Below are positions 8,334 to 16,641 of a DNA stretch of 64,000 nt, piece by piece. Numbering within the stretch: the first letter of the stretch is position 1; each line of letters starts with the position of its first letter. The stretch is from Altererythrobacter xiamenensis (lineage in GTDB: Bacteria > Pseudomonadota > Alphaproteobacteria > Sphingomonadales > Sphingomonadaceae), in NCBI RefSeq assembly GCF_900177715.1, contig NZ_FXWG01000002.1:372001-436000 (forward strand), in the 5' to 3' direction. The translations under genes were made by a program, and so were the position numbers. The notes beneath the pieces are model-generated. The model searched no databases, had not been told where the DNA came from, and saw only the letters and a program-made list of their open reading frames with translations.

Positions 8334-8753
8334 ATGTCCGAGCCATTCAGCTATACCTTTCGTGTGCGATATGCCGAGGTCGACCCGCAATCGGTCGTCT
8401 TCAATTCGCGCTACCTCGAATATGCCGATGTCATGGTGACCGAGTATTTCCGAGATCGCCGTGCGCATGGGCTTGGAGATGATATCGAGTTCCATGTGCG
8501 CCGCGCCGAAGTCGACTATATCGCCCCGATTCGCCTCGACGAATTGATCGAGGGCCGGATCAGCGTGCCGAAGATCGGAAATTCGAGCATGGAGCAGCAT
8601 ATCACGCTCCACGGCGCCGACGACGGTGCGCTTCGCGCGGAAATCCGGCTGGTCGCGGTTCATGTCGACCTGCCATCGGGCAAGCCGGAGCGGATACCCG
8701 ACAGCGCTCGCAAGGCTTTCGGATTTGAAGAGGCGGTAGCCCATAATGGATAA
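8334..8753 (+). CDS. Acyl-CoA thioesterase, hot-dog fold (4-hydroxybenzoyl-CoA thioesterase/YbgC type)
   Basis: A 139-residue hot-dog-fold protein. The N-terminal pattern RVRYAEVDPQSVVFNSRYLEY contains the catalytic Asp and following residues typical of YbgC/4-HBT thioesterases, which hydrolyse acyl-CoA. I chose the ATG at 8334 (MSEPFSYTF), since the family begins just before this pattern; an in-frame GTG at 8292 would add 14 poorly conserved residues. The 3' end overlaps the hom start by 8 bases, so the two are probably co-translated, though no shared pathway is obvious. Confidence 0.88.
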   Translation: MSEPFSYTFRVRYAEVDPQSVVFNSRYLEYADVMVTEYFRDRRAHGLGDDIEFHVRRAEVDYIAPIRLDELIEGRISVPKIGNSSMEQHITLHGADDGALRAEIRLVAVHVDLPSGKPERIPDSARKAFGFEEAVAHNG

Positions 8754-10056
8754 ACCCCTTCGCATCGCAATCGCCGGACTTGGCACCGTGGGCACCGGCG
8801 TCATCCGCCTGCTCGAAACCAACCGTGACTTGCTGACCGCCCGCGCCGGACGCGAGATCGAAGTAACGGCCGTGAGCGCACGCGACCGCAATCGCAATCG
8901 CGGCGTCGACCTGTCCCGCTACGCCTGGGAAGACGATATGACCGCGCTCGCGGCTCGCGAGGACGTCGATCTCGTGGTCGAACTCGTTGGGGGGTCCGAC
9001 GGTCCGGCGCTGGCTCTTGCCCGCGCGTCGCTTGGCGCAGGCAAGCATTTCGTCACCGCGAACAAGGCCATGATCGCGCATCACGGGATCGCGCTCGCCA
9101 AAACGGCCGAAGCCCATGAAGCCGCGCTCAAGTTCGAAGCAGCCGTCGCCGGCGGTATTCCGGTGGTGAAGGGGCTGCGCGAAGGCACTTCGGCCAATGC
9201 GCTCGAACGCATCTACGGCATCCTCAACGGCACCTGCAATTACATCCTCTCCAAGATGGAAGACACCGGTGCGGACTTCGGCGAGATTCTCGCGGAGGCG
9301 CAGGCGAAGGGATTTGCCGAGGCCGACCCGACCTTCGATATCCAAGGCATCGACGCCGCGCACAAGCTCGCCATACTTGCCGCGATCGGATTCGGCGCGA
9401 GGATCGATTTCGACGCAGTGCGCACCACCGGTATCACGCAGGTCAAGGCCGCCGACATCGCCCAGGCCGACGCGCTGGGCTTTGTGATCCGCCTGATCGC
9501 CATGGCCGACACCGAGACCGGAGAAGACGGCCGGACGCGCCTGCTGCAGCGCGTGCGCCCGTGCCTCGTGCCAAAGGATCACCCGCTTGCCAGCGTCGAC
9601 GGCCCGACCAATGCCGTGGTGGCGGAAGGCAATTTTTCAGGTCGCCTGCTGTTTCAGGGTGCGGGTGCCGGTGATGGACCAACCGCCAGCGCGGTCGTTG
9701 CCGACATCATCGATATCGCGCGCGAGGAAATCGGCGCGCCTTTCTCGATCCCTGTCGCAGGGCTGGAGCCGATGCCGCCGGTCGAGCCGGGCCACCGGAT
9801 GGAGCGGACCTATCTGCGCTTCACCGTGACCGACCGGCCGGGCGTGCTCGCCGAGATCACTGCGGCCATGCGCGATGCCGGGGTTTCGATCGAAAGCCTG
9901 ATCCAGAAAGGCCGCGCCGACGATGGCGGCGAAGTGCTCGTCGCGATGGTTACGCATGAAGGGCCGGAGCGCTGCATCAAAGAAGCGCTCGACCTGCTCG
10001 ACGGGTCGGAGAGCCTGACCGACGCGCCGCTTGTGCTGCCTATTCTGCGGGATTGA
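8746..10056 (+). CDS. hom: Homoserine dehydrogenase
   Basis: A 436-residue enzyme that reduces aspartate semialdehyde to homoserine on the way to threonine and methionine. Seen: the N-terminal NAD(P) site GLGTVGTGVI, the catalytic-domain stretch GILNGTCNYILSKME with FAEADPTFDIQG, and a C-terminal ACT domain (TDRPGVLAEITAAMRDAGVS, about residues 365-435) used for feedback control by threonine. Length and domain order are typical. It overlaps the thioesterase gene upstream. In sphingomonads hom is usually followed directly by glpX; here an opposite-strand gene sits between them. Confidence 0.97.
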   Translation: MDKPLRIAIAGLGTVGTGVIRLLETNRDLLTARAGREIEVTAVSARDRNRNRGVDLSRYAWEDDMTALAAREDVDLVVELVGGSDGPALALARASLGAGKHFVTANKAMIAHHGIALAKTAEAHEAALKFEAAVAGGIPVVKGLREGTSANALERIYGILNGTCNYILSKMEDTGADFGEILAEAQAKGFAEADPTFDIQGIDAAHKLAILAAIGFGARIDFDAVRTTGITQVKAADIAQADALGFVIRLIAMADTETGEDGRTRLLQRVRPCLVPKDHPLASVDGPTNAVVAEGNFSGRLLFQGAGAGDGPTASAVVADIIDIAREEIGAPFSIPVAGLEPMPPVEPGHRMERTYLRFTVTDRPGVLAEITAAMRDAGVSIESLIQKGRADDGGEVLVAMVTHEGPERCIKEALDLLDGSESLTDAPLVLPILRD

Positions 10057-10062
10057 GGCTTT

Positions 10063-10090
10063 GGAATTTCGAGTGCGGAATTTCGAGTGC
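10063..10090. repeat. 14-bp perfect tandem duplication
   Basis: GGAATTTCGAGTGC occurs twice in a row just after the hom stop codon. It looks like a recent slippage or template-switch duplication. It does not form a terminator. Confidence 0.9.
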
Positions 10091-10114
10091 GGGCCCGGGT
10101 GGCGCGACCCATAA

Positions 10115-10669
10115 TCAATCCACGTCAGGTAATCCGAGTTCGGATTCGTCGATCTCATCATCAGGCCGCGTGGGAGCCGGCTGGAAAGGGTTGCTGTCGC
10201 CCAGCGGCGGGAGCCCTCGCGAAATGCGATCGGCATCCGAGCCGGGCGGCGCTTCAGGCAGGGCGGTCACGTCGATGATGAGCGCCTTGGGCGGGACGCT
10301 TCCGAATTTCACGCAGCCGACCGGCCAGCCCTGATCATGGCAGTCGAGTATGAAGTCCGGTGTCTTGGGGTCGCTCTTGAAAGCCGTCTCTTCGGCATAG
10401 CGCCTCTGCGCTTCCTCTCTTGGCACCGTGCGATACTGGCGCTGGTCCTGTTTTCGGCGGCACACGATGATCTCGCCTGAAAGGATCGCAGCCTCCTGCT
10501 CTTCCGAGCAGTCTTCCATCGGCGGCGCGGGACCGTAGAGGTCGTCGATGGTCGCGAGAACGTCGATTTCGACCGAGCCATCGGCGCGCTCGGTTTCCTG
10601 CTGGGCAGACAGCGGTGCGGCCAGGACTGCAGCCAGTGCGATCGCGGGTAAAACGATCCTCTTGTGAAT
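10115..10669 (-). CDS. Secreted protein of unknown function, apparent ATT start
   Basis: A protein of about 184 residues with a textbook signal peptide (HKRIVLPAIALAAVLAAP, cleavage after LSAQ). The mature part is acidic and proline-rich at the C-terminus, with cysteines in EDCSEE, IIVCRR, LDCHD and VGCVKF, enough for two disulfides. No family is recognised. The signal peptide would begin at an ATT codon at 10667-10669, preceded by GGGGGCAG about 6 bases upstream, the same kind of ribosome site used by glnK and the MFS gene. The only in-frame ATG (10729) adds 20 residues (MICAPRLATWGGACRAGGSQ) ahead of the signal peptide and lies only 21 bases from divergent glpX. Confidence 0.7.
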   Translation of the reverse strand: MHKRIVLPAIALAAVLAAPLSAQQETERADGSVEIDVLATIDDLYGPAPPMEDCSEEQEAAILSGEIIVCRRKQDQRQYRTVPREEAQRRYAEETAFKSDPKTPDFILDCHDQGWPVGCVKFGSVPPKALIIDVTALPEAPPGSDADRISRGLPPLGDSNPFQPAPTRPDDEIDESELGLPDVD

Positions 10670-10750
10670 TTGACTGCCCCCTGCTCGACAAGCGCCACCC
10701 CATGTGGCTAAGCGCGGGGCGCAAATCACAGCTTTGGGACTGAATCACCG

Positions 10751-11761
10751 ATGAACGCCATCAACCCCGACAAGAAACCCAAGTCGAGCAATGTGCTCGA
10801 TCGGGTGCTCGTACTCGAAATGGTCCGCGTGACCGAAGCGGCGGCGGTTGCCGCCTCAAAGCTGGTAGGCCGCGGGGACGAGAAGGCGGCAGACGCGGCG
10901 GCTGTAGAGGCGATGCGCCATGCATTCGACGAGCTCTATATGGACGGCACCGTGGTGATCGGCGAGGGCGAGCGCGACGAAGCGCCCATGCTCTTCATCG
11001 GCGAGAAGGTCGGCGGAGCGATCGGCAAGGGCCCGAAAATCGACATTGCGCTCGACCCGCTGGAAGGGACGACGATCACGGCCAAGGCCGGCCCCAACGC
11101 GCTTGCCGTGCTGGCTGCTGCGGAAGAGGGCTGCCTCTTGAACGCGCCCGATACCTATATGGACAAGCTGGCGGTCGGTCCGGGCTATCCCGAGGGCATC
11201 ATCGACCTCGCCAAGACCCCGACCGAAAACGTGGAGGCGGTCGCCAAGGCGAAGGGCGTCCAGCCTTCCGACATTATCGTCTGCGTGCTTGACCGTCCGC
11301 GGCATGCCGATCTCATCGCCGAATTGCGCGGGATCGGATGCGGCGTCGTGCTGATCGGCGATGGCGATGTCGCCGGCGTGATCGCGGTGACCGACGAGGA
11401 CACCACGATCGACATGTACATGGGACAAGGCGGCGCGCCAGAGGGTGTTCTAGCGGCCGCGGCGCTGCGCTGCGTTGGCGGGCAATTCAATGGACGGCTG
11501 GTCTTCCGCAACGAGGACGAGAAGGCGCGGGCGCGCAAATGGGGTATTCCGGACGAGGATTTCGACCGCATCTACAAGCTGGAGGAGCTCGCCAAGGGTG
11601 ACTGCATCTTTGCAGCGACCGGTGTGACCTCGGGCTCGCTGCTCGACGGTGTGAAGACAAAGCGCGGAGCGGGCGGCGCGCGGGTGATGACGACCGACAG
11701 CGTGGTGATGCGCGCGAGCAGCGGCACCGTGCGCTGGATCAAGGGAGAGCACCGGGTCTGA
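10751..11761 (+). CDS. glpX: Fructose-1,6-bisphosphatase, class II
   Basis: A 336-residue class II (GlpX) fructose bisphosphatase of gluconeogenesis. Seen: the metal-binding EGERDEAPMLFIGEKVG, the DPLEGTT motif at about residue 98 (metal and phosphate binding), and C-terminal ATGVTSGSLLDGV. Length is typical. It starts about 80 bases from the divergent secreted-protein gene; ATG at 10751. In related bacteria it often follows hom and precedes recJ; recJ is absent here. Confidence 0.97.
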   Translation: MNAINPDKKPKSSNVLDRVLVLEMVRVTEAAAVAASKLVGRGDEKAADAAAVEAMRHAFDELYMDGTVVIGEGERDEAPMLFIGEKVGGAIGKGPKIDIALDPLEGTTITAKAGPNALAVLAAAEEGCLLNAPDTYMDKLAVGPGYPEGIIDLAKTPTENVEAVAKAKGVQPSDIIVCVLDRPRHADLIAELRGIGCGVVLIGDGDVAGVIAVTDEDTTIDMYMGQGGAPEGVLAAAALRCVGGQFNGRLVFRNEDEKARARKWGIPDEDFDRIYKLEELAKGDCIFAATGVTSGSLLDGVKTKRGAGGARVMTTDSVVMRASSGTVRWIKGEHRV

Positions 11762-11849
11762 ATTTCGGGCCCCGTTTCCACCCTATGCCACATACGCAAT
11801 CGACCCCGACGCCAGGTGACGCCGGAGCCGATCGAAAAGGAGAATTGGT

Positions 11850-12170
11850 TTAGCGGCTTGCGGTGCGGAACGGAGCGCGGGCTTCCGATTCTGCGAGAAG
11901 GGTCAACTCGTCATGGTCGATTGCCGTGATGAACTGCTCCTTCAGGTCGGCTGCGCAACGCTTGATTGCAGCATTGGTCGCGAGGGGCGATCCGGTGTCG
12001 CAATAATTCAGCGATGTCTCTTCGATGCGATCGAGCAGCAGGTCGCGCTTGGCGGGGGTGGACAATTCGCTCTGCTTGAAAGCGAACTCGACCACGGTGC
12101 CGGTGGTCGCGAGGGCCGGCGTGGTTGCTGCGGCGAAAGTAGCGGCGATAAGGATCATTGATTTCTGCAT
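11850..12170 (-). CDS. UrcA family protein, secreted
   Basis: A 106-residue protein with a signal peptide (MQKSMILIAATFAAATTPALA) and the layout of the UrcA family, common in sphingomonads: a short beta strand, then a helical part with two spaced cysteines (NYCDTGS and KRCAADL) likely to form a disulfide. The role of UrcA proteins is unknown. I chose the ATG at 12170 because it begins the signal peptide; an in-frame start at 12266 would extend across a hairpin repeat. It is divergent from the LysR gene, which may regulate it. Confidence 0.75.
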   Translation of the reverse strand: MQKSMILIAATFAAATTPALATTGTVVEFAFKQSELSTPAKRDLLLDRIEETSLNYCDTGSPLATNAAIKRCAADLKEQFITAIDHDELTLLAESEARAPFRTASR

Positions 12171-12220
12171 GAAAGCCTCCATTTGTGCTGCAGTGCAGTG
12201 TGGCAATTTGAAACCTATTT

Positions 12221-12258
12221 GCCATCGCAAAGAGGGAAAGGCCGAGTTGCAAACTCGG
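12221..12258. repeat. Hairpin repeat, copy A, upstream of lysR
   Basis: GCCATCGCAAAGAGGGAAAG followed by a small hairpin (CCGAGTT GCA AACTCGG). The 20-base head recurs with two mismatches at 13385, again followed by a different hairpin. This copy lies in the urcA-lysR divergent region. Confidence 0.7.
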
Positions 12259-12383
12259 AAACACAAGTAAGGCGTTGAGTCTTAAGCGATAAATGACTCT
12301 CAGGCATTGTCGCAGAAAAATTGGCGTTGCATTGTGCGCTGCAACATTGTCGTGCATAATGAGGAATACACGAGGAATTTCGT

Positions 12384-13301
12384 ATCCGTAGGTTACCCCC
12401 CACCGGCTCCCTCGAAGCTTTTGTCGCTGCCGCTCGCGCAGGTTCGTTGAGGCGCGCGTCCAGCGAGCTCAACCTGTCGGTCTCTGCGCTTAGTCGTCGC
12501 GTTCAGAAGCTCGAACAGCATACCGGCCGCCCACTCTTCATCCGGCGGGGCAACGAATATCGCCTCAACGAGGAGGGCAGGCGCCTTCTCGCGCGGATCG
12601 AGAAGCCGTTCGACGACATGACCGCTGCCTTCGATCCTTCCGGAGGTTTGAACAAGAAGGCCCTGACGGTCGGCGTCCCGACCTCGTTCGCGACTGCCTG
12701 GCTGATCCCGCGGCTGGACGATTTCCGCAAACGCAACCCGGACATAGATCTCAGGCTCGATACATCGGGATCGCCGCTCGAAAAGCTTGGCGAGAGCCTC
12801 GACATGATCATCTTCTTTGCCGAAGAGGGCGAGGAACCGGTCGAGTTCGAAGTGTTGCGGCCACAGGGCGCCTTCCTGGTGGCGCAAGACGGGATAGTCG
12901 ACCGCCGTGACGGTCTGAAGAAGGCGCTGCGGGAAACGCCGCTGCTCGTCCATCGGCATCTTCCGCATATCCTGGAGAATTGGCTAAGCGACCTCGGTCT
13001 TTCTCAGGATACCCAACTCAACATCGACTATTTCGACGACGGCCCGCTGTTGATCGCTGCCGCCCGTAGCGGCCTGGGCCTCGCGCTGGTTCTGGAGGAC
13101 ATGGTCAAGTTCTATGGCGATTCTGCCGGACTGGTGCGTCCGTTCGGGGAATATGTGAACACATCCTTCAGTTATGCCATCGCCACGAAGCTCGCTTCTG
13201 GCAGCGTGCATGCAGTCGAACGGTTCAGGACGTGGATCGTCGAAGAGACTCGCAAGGAGTGCGAGATCACCCTGCCGACAAAAATGCTGGAGGCGTCGTA
13301 A
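12384..13301 (+). CDS. LysR-family transcriptional regulator, apparent ATC start
   Basis: A LysR-type regulator of about 305 residues. The N-terminal winged helix-turn-helix reads RRLPPTGSLEAFVAAARAGS then RRASSELNLSVSALSRRVQK, the standard LysR start, followed by a periplasmic-binding-like effector domain. The first ATG/GTG/TTG in frame is a TTG at 12447, which would remove the first helix and a half of the DNA-binding domain. The conserved part begins at ATC (12384), which follows GAGGAA by 6 bases; the frame is open only from 12363. I therefore read ATC as a probable non-standard start. It is divergent from the UrcA gene and flanked by hairpin repeats. Confidence 0.82.
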   Translation: MRRLPPTGSLEAFVAAARAGSLRRASSELNLSVSALSRRVQKLEQHTGRPLFIRRGNEYRLNEEGRRLLARIEKPFDDMTAAFDPSGGLNKKALTVGVPTSFATAWLIPRLDDFRKRNPDIDLRLDTSGSPLEKLGESLDMIIFFAEEGEEPVEFEVLRPQGAFLVAQDGIVDRRDGLKKALRETPLLVHRHLPHILENWLSDLGLSQDTQLNIDYFDDGPLLIAAARSGLGLALVLEDMVKFYGDSAGLVRPFGEYVNTSFSYAIATKLASGSVHAVERFRTWIVEETRKECEITLPTKMLEAS

Positions 13302-13384
13302 CGCCTCCAGCGTGAGTTTGGGAGAGGTGCCTGACGGGCAAAATCCGTCTGACCAGCCCTCTATCGGCCTGTCCGCTCATCCTC

Positions 13385-13427
13385 GCCATCGCAGAGAGAG
13401 AAAGGGGCGTTGCAGAATGTGCAACGC
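13385..13427. repeat. Hairpin repeat, copy B, downstream of lysR
   Basis: GCCATCGCAGAGAGAGAAAG followed by an 8-bp perfect stem (GCGTTGCA/TGCAACGC, loop GAATG). The head matches copy A at 12221. This copy lies in the 295-base gap between lysR and prs, which otherwise holds no gene that I can support. No T-run follows. Confidence 0.7.
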
Positions 13428-13596
13428 GGCGGATTGCGCCCCGTAGCTGCCGTCCGTCCTCCGGCAACCTCTTGCAGTTGCGCGATAGGGCCAGATTGCT
13501 GTTTCAATCTGACGACAACCTGCCTGCCCCACTGTTGCGTTTCCACGTGTCTCGGCTAGGCGGGTTTCAACGTCTGCACTCGGGGATTCGCGCAAG

Positions 13597-14532
13597 ATGA
13601 AGATCATGTCGGCCAACTCTAACCTGCCGCTCGCACGCGCGATCGCCGGTTATCTCGAAATGCCTTTGACCGATGCCAGCGTGCGCCGGTTCGCCGATGA
13701 AGAGATATTCGTAGAGATCAACGAGAACGTTCGCGGCGAAGATGTCTTCCTCGTCCAGCCGACCAGCTTCCCGGCCAACGATAATCTGATGGAATTGCTG
13801 ATCTGCATCGATGCGCTCAAGCGCGCTTCGGCTGCGCGGATCACGGCGGTCGTCCCCTACTTCGGTTACGCGCGTCAGGACCGCAAGCCCGGTCCGCGCA
13901 CTCCGATTTCGGCCAAGCTGGTCGCGAACCTGATTACCGAAGCGGGCGCCGATCGCGTGCTGGCGGTGGATCTCCACGCCGGGCAGATCCAGGGCTTCTT
14001 CGATATCCCCACCGACAACCTCTATGCCGCACCGGTGATGGCGGCGGATATCCAGGCACGGTACGGCGATCAGGACCTGATGGTCGTTTCGCCCGACGTC
14101 GGCGGCGTGGTCCGCGCCCGTGCGCTGGCCAAACGGCTCGACAACGCCCCGCTCGCCATCGTCGACAAGCGGCGCGATCGCCCGGGTGAGAGCGAAGTGA
14201 TGAACATCATCGGTGACGTACAGGGCCGGCACTGCATCCTGATCGACGATATCGTCGATTCAGGCGGCACGCTGTGCAACGCGGCAGAGGCCTTGCTCGA
14301 CCAGGGCGCAGCTTCGGTCGCGGCCTACATCACCCACGGTGTTCTTTCGGGCGGCGCGGTGGCTCGTGTGGATGGTTCGAAGCTCAAGGAGCTGGTCATC
14401 ACCGATTCGATCCGTCCGACCGAAGCGGCCGAAGCCTCCGAGCGTATCCGTATCCTCACCATCGCCCCACTTGTTGGCGAGGCCGTGCGACGCATCGCGG
14501 ATGAAAGCTCGGTCAGCTCGCTCTTCGACTAA
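13597..14532 (+). CDS. prs: Ribose-phosphate pyrophosphokinase
   Basis: A 311-residue PRPP synthase making phosphoribosyl pyrophosphate from ribose 5-phosphate and ATP for nucleotide, His and Trp synthesis. Seen: the N-terminal [24 protein letters not shown] (ATP site), [18 protein letters not shown] (cation-binding loop) and [14 protein letters not shown] (PRPP-binding loop). Length is typical and the ATG at 13597 fits the family start MKI. The preceding 295-base gap holds its leader and the hairpin repeat. Confidence 0.97.
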   Translation: MKIMSANSNLPLARAIAGYLEMPLTDASVRRFADEEIFVEINENVRGEDVFLVQPTSFPANDNLMELLICIDALKRASAARITAVVPYFGYARQDRKPGPRTPISAKLVANLITEAGADRVLAVDLHAGQIQGFFDIPTDNLYAAPVMAADIQARYGDQDLMVVSPDVGGVVRARALAKRLDNAPLAIVDKRRDRPGESEVMNIIGDVQGRHCILIDDIVDSGGTLCNAAEALLDQGAASVAAYITHGVLSGGAVARVDGSKLKELVITDSIRPTEAAEASERIRILTIAPLVGEAVRRIADESSVSSLFD

Positions 14533-14566
14533 GACTGTTTTGCGCGAGGCGCTCGGCAGAGCGCTT

Positions 14567-15487
14567 TCAGCCTTCGCCCAGTTCCTGCATGCGGCGGGCC
14601 TGGCGCTGCTCCAGCGTGACCTTCAATAGTGGGCGTGGCCGGTCGCGGAAGCGGCGCGGCGTGACCCCGAAATAGGCGGTAAAGTCGCGGATGAGGTGCG
14701 ACTGGTCGAAATAGCGCAGCATCAGTTCGTCTTCCTCATGCTGGTCGGACACGCCGCACAGCAAGGCCGCAACGTCCATAGCTCGCGCGCGCCGCATGAC
14801 CGCACGCGGAGTGACGCCGAAGTCGCGCTTCACCACCCGCTCCAGCTTTCTCAGGCTGATGTTCTGGCTTTCAGCAAAATCGTGGAGCGATTGCATGGGA
14901 TCTTCGAAGGATGCCCGCTGGAAAGCGGTTGAAATCGGATCGGGCGGGTCGGGCTGGACGCGCGCGACAAAGCGGCGCACCGCCTCCTCCAGCGCAAGGT
15001 TCCAGCGTACCGGTGTGGTGTCCGCATTGAGTTCGCTGCGGAACTCCTCGTCCATCAGGCCGAACAGATCGTCGCGCACGATGCGGTCGGTGATCTCGGC
15101 AGACGACCTCTTTGTCATTTCGTGCCAGGCCCCTGCACGCAAGCCGATTCCGGCAGACATGATGTCGCCCTCGCAGGTGAGCGGCATGAACTTGGAATGC
15201 TGGCCGAAGACGAGCGCTTCGTTCTGGTAGGTTTCCTTGCCTTCCGGATACTCCGCGGTCCACAAACCGTTGAAGACGAAACGAACATAAGTGAGGTCGT
15301 TGCAGAGCCCGTCGGAAACCATTTCGCCCGGATCGGCGGGAGCCCTGATCGAAACCATGGTGGCGACCCAGGGCGAAATGTCCTCGGCCGGCGCACGATT
15401 CTCGGCGAGCTGCGGACCATCGCCATCCGCGCTCCAGATCGGCGCAAGAATCTCGCGCATCTTATCTGGATCGCCTCTATCGGGCAT
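14567..15487 (-). CDS. AraC-family transcriptional regulator (pair 1, downstream gene)
   Basis: A regulator of about 306 residues. The C-terminal AraC/XylS DNA-binding region shows two helix-turn-helix units: ISLRKLERVVKRDFGVTPRA and FDQSHLIRDFTAYFGVTPRR. The N-terminal two thirds (starting EDISPWVATM) is a poorly characterised sensor domain shared with the next gene upstream. The start is uncertain: ATGs at 15487 and 15460 are both plausible and an in-frame GTG at 15544 is possible. It follows its paralogue by about 100 bases on the same strand. The target is unknown. Confidence 0.82.
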   Translation of the reverse strand: MPDRGDPDKMREILAPIWSADGDGPQLAENRAPAEDISPWVATMVSIRAPADPGEMVSDGLCNDLTYVRFVFNGLWTAEYPEGKETYQNEALVFGQHSKFMPLTCEGDIMSAGIGLRAGAWHEMTKRSSAEITDRIVRDDLFGLMDEEFRSELNADTTPVRWNLALEEAVRRFVARVQPDPPDPISTAFQRASFEDPMQSLHDFAESQNISLRKLERVVKRDFGVTPRAVMRRARAMDVAALLCGVSDQHEEDELMLRYFDQSHLIRDFTAYFGVTPRRFRDRPRPLLKVTLEQRQARRMQELGEG

Positions 15488-15592
15488 GGCGGATGCTGTC
15501 CCCTTCACAAGGTATTGTTTTCGTCCGCAAGCGGTCCGGGGCACTTATTGCACGCGTTTGCCACGGTGGTCCAGTGCGGAACAGAGCGGATT

Positions 15593-16558
15593 CTATTTCC
15601 TCCAGGGAAGTTCATCGCCCGGCAGCAGTCGGCCCAGAACTTCGAGGCGACGCGCCTGACGCGCTTCCAGCGTCAGCGTCATCAGCGGCTGCGGCGTGCG
15701 CGCGAACTGTCTCGGCGTCATGCCGAAAAAAGCAGTAAAGTCGCGGATGAGATGCGACTGGTCGTAATATCTGAGAGCCAGGTCCTCCGCCTCGGCATTG
15801 TCGGAAACCCCGCGCAGTTCGGCCGCCATATCGAGCGCCCGCGCACGGCGCAGGACCTGCTTCGCGGGCTGTCCGAAAGCCTTCTTGATTATCCGCTGAA
15901 GCCGCCGCCGTTCGATACCGTGCTCGCGGGCAAAATCGCCGAGATTGAGGTTGGGATCGGCGAAAGCCGCCTTGTCGAAAGCCTCGACGATGGGATCGGG
16001 CTTCATACCGCCCGATAATTCGATCAGCTGGCGCAGGAGCGCCTCTGCAACCTTGAGCCAGCGTTCGGGCGGGCCTGCCGGATCGAACCATTCGATCAAT
16101 TGCTCGCTCGTGCCCCAGGTCTTGTCACCGTAGATGTGGTCGTAGAGGATAATCCGGTCGAGCGTCTCCTCAACCCTGGGACCATGCAACGCTGCAACGG
16201 CGCCGGGTTTGAGCGCGACGCCGAGGGTAGCGAACCCGCCTTTGACGCTGATCTTCATGCGTTTGGTTTGCGGGCCGAAAAACAATGCCGCGTTCTTGTA
16301 GCGGCCCACTCCGTCACGGGTTTCCGCCTTCCAGTCGCCCCTGAACAGCACACGCAGCACAGGCGTATCGGACACGAGCCCGCATTCGATCAGACTGTCG
16401 GGGTCCGCCGTGACGTCGGTGGCGAAGATCCTTGCGATCCACGGGGAGAGGTCTTCGGCAGGGGCGAGGTTGTGCGAAGGCAATCCACCGGCGCCGGTCA
16501 GCCCGAGCGCAGTGCTCAAGCCGGGGCTGGCGACCCGCTGATTGTTTTCCCTGGCCAC
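15593..16558 (-). CDS. AraC-family transcriptional regulator (pair 1, upstream gene)
   Basis: A regulator of about 321 residues, clearly related to the gene at 14567-15487: the same EDLSPWIAR N-terminal domain and the same C-terminal units RRRLQRIIKKAFGQPAK and YDQSHLIRDFTAFFGMTPRQ. I prefer GTG at 16558, which follows AGGGAAG by about 10 bases; the longest frame begins with GTG at 16618, only 23 bases from divergent hisN. The shared tail (LEARQARRLEVLG) supports a tandem duplication. Ligand and targets are unknown. Confidence 0.82.
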   Translation of the reverse strand: MARENNQRVASPGLSTALGLTGAGGLPSHNLAPAEDLSPWIARIFATDVTADPDSLIECGLVSDTPVLRVLFRGDWKAETRDGVGRYKNAALFFGPQTKRMKISVKGGFATLGVALKPGAVAALHGPRVEETLDRIILYDHIYGDKTWGTSEQLIEWFDPAGPPERWLKVAEALLRQLIELSGGMKPDPIVEAFDKAAFADPNLNLGDFAREHGIERRRLQRIIKKAFGQPAKQVLRRARALDMAAELRGVSDNAEAEDLALRYYDQSHLIRDFTAFFGMTPRQFARTPQPLMTLTLEARQARRLEVLGRLLPGDELPWRK

Positions 16559-16641
16559 TTGGCTATGTCTTCCCTGTTTGGCGGCCGAAGCTGTTCGAAC
16601 GCGCCGCCCCAAAGACACTACTCAATATAGCATAGGCTGTA

